Made by a program: the position numbers and the translations under genes | In this document: one piece after another, positions 4,725-5,399 of the stretch | How positions within the stretch are numbered: the first letter of the stretch is position 1 | Layout: each line of letters opens with the position of its first letter | Origin: Candidatus Liptonbacteria bacterium RIFCSPLOWO2_01_FULL_53_13 | Lineage (GTDB): Bacteria > Patescibacteriota > Minisyncoccia > UBA6257 > 2-01-FULL-56-20 | NCBI GenBank assembly: GCA_001818895.1 | Contig: MHLB01000040.1 | Coordinates: 2,196-7,594 of the forward strand | Reading direction: 5' to 3' | Length of the DNA stretch: 5,399 nucleotides | The notes under the pieces: generated by a model | The model's input: only the letters and a program-made list of their open reading frames with translations | What the model was told of the DNA's origin: nothing | Database searches by the model: none

Positions 4725-5399
4725 ATGAATTCGGAAACTCGCATCTGTCAGAACTGTAAGACCGAGTTCGTTATCGAACCCGCCGACTTCTCGTTCTACG
4801 AAAAAATGAAAGTGCCTCCGCCGACCTTCTGCCCGAAGTGCCGGTTGATTCGCCGCATGGTGTTTTGGAATGAACACAATCTTTTCCGGAAGAAAGACGC
4901 GCTCGCGGGGAAGGAAATTTTCTCCACCTATCCCGAGGAATCGCCCGTTTCCATATATGAGCACGACTACTGGTGGTCGGACGCATGGGACCCGATGATT
5001 TACAGCAAAGATTACGATTTTTCAAAGCCGTTTTTCGCGCAGTTCAAAGAGTTGTTTGCCGAGGTTCCCTGGCCGAACAAGTCCGTGCGGGGCATGGTGG
5101 AAAGCGAATATTGCAACCAGGCGTCGTATCTCAAGGATTGCTATCTTTGCTTCAACGGCAACCGGTCGGAGCATTCCTTTTATTGCGTGGGGTTTTCAGG
5201 GGGATTGAGGGAAACGATGGATGTGTATGCCGTATCAGATCTGGAGATGTGTTATGAAGCGTATGAGGTGGGGAGTTGTTTCCAGTGTTTTTTCTGTCTT
5301 GACACTGAAGACTGCCGGAACGTATGGTTCTCGCGCGACTGCATGGATTGCAGTGATTGTTTCGGGTGCGTCAATCTGCGGCACAGGAAACATTGCATT
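4725..5399 (+). CDS. Cys-rich multi-zinc-ribbon protein, paralog 3 (3' end beyond window)
   Basis: The ATG at 4725 opens a frame of 225 codons with no stop before the window ends, so the gene continues to the right. Zinc module A is C8/C11-x24-C36/C39 with the family core IEPADFSFYEKMKVPPPTFC. The next ribbon is degenerate, with all four expected Cys positions replaced (D58, A61, E79, Y82). WWSDAWD and DFSKPFF follow. Central module 1 holds C185, C188, C191, C197, C206, C209, C212 and C215, and reaches GCVNLRHRKHC, where the window stops. Eighteen of 225 residues are Cys, the densest of the three copies over comparable sequence. By analogy with its neighbours it should encode about 550-600 residues. 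The start is set by alignment of the CQNC motif with the paralogs. It is the third consecutive family member in the same orientation, and the array may extend beyond the window. Confidence 0.88.
   Translation, partial: MNSETRICQNCKTEFVIEPADFSFYEKMKVPPPTFCPKCRLIRRMVFWNEHNLFRKKDALAGKEIFSTYPEESPVSIYEHDYWWSDAWDPMIYSKDYDFSKPFFAQFKELFAEVPWPNKSVRGMVESEYCNQASYLKDCYLCFNGNRSEHSFYCVGFSGGLRETMDVYAVSDLEMCYEAYEVGSCFQCFFCLDTEDCRNVWFSRDCMDCSDCFGCVNLRHRKHCI

Noticed and set aside
1072..5399. Multiheme cytochrome or ferredoxin interpretation of the Cys-rich proteins
   Set aside because: I find no CxxCH heme site, no CxxxCP ferredoxin ending and no export signal. The CxxC pairs have zinc-module spacing.

Overview
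The window most resembles a Parcubacteria-type (Patescibacteria/CPR) genome. The protein families are ones I associate with that group: small Lys/Glu-rich hypothetical proteins and large Cys-rich multi-zinc-ribbon proteins. Genes are closely packed, strong Shine-Dalgarno sites are absent, and short palindromic repeats sit between genes. Base composition is roughly balanced. TGA is used as a stop (genes ending at 1072 and 2865) and Trp is TGG, so the SR1/Gracilibacteria recoding of TGA does not apply. The lineage is an inference from family recognition, not from a marker gene.

Layout. On the minus strand at the left edge is the start of a membrane glycosyltransferase of the GT-C/ArnT-PMT type (1-206, cut by the window). 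A short divergent intergenic region holds a -10-like box and a 68-bp composite palindromic repeat. Everything else is on the plus strand: a conserved hypothetical protein (306-710), a small coiled-coil protein (about 779-1072), and three tandem paralogs of a Cys-rich multi-zinc-ribbon family (1072-2865, 3015-4673, and 4725 running off the right edge). The third paralog is open to the window end.

The three paralogs share an N-terminal CxxC-x24-CxxC zinc module, a degenerate second zinc ribbon that has lost nearly all its cysteines, and a Trp-rich WW[SA]D[DA]WD segment. A Cys-rich central domain follows, which in the complete copies is internally duplicated. The complete copies end with a GEFFP...SPF.YNE block, a second copy of the zinc module with the same x24 spacing, and a final zinc ribbon. 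No signal peptide or membrane segment is visible, so a reducing cytoplasm is the likely location. The function is unknown; metal binding is the only supported statement.

The 149-bp gap between the first two paralogs holds a 36-bp perfect palindrome, then an orphan start of a further family member (MNQETRDCQN...). That relic is interrupted by a 64-bp GC-rich palindromic element. Removing exactly those 64 bp restores the family motif CQNCK and creates an ATGA overlap with the next paralog's start. This suggests that the array has been rearranged, with loss or truncation of a copy, and then invaded by a small palindromic element. Two further palindromes lie inside the second paralog, and an in-frame run of a heptanucleotide repeat lies inside the first.
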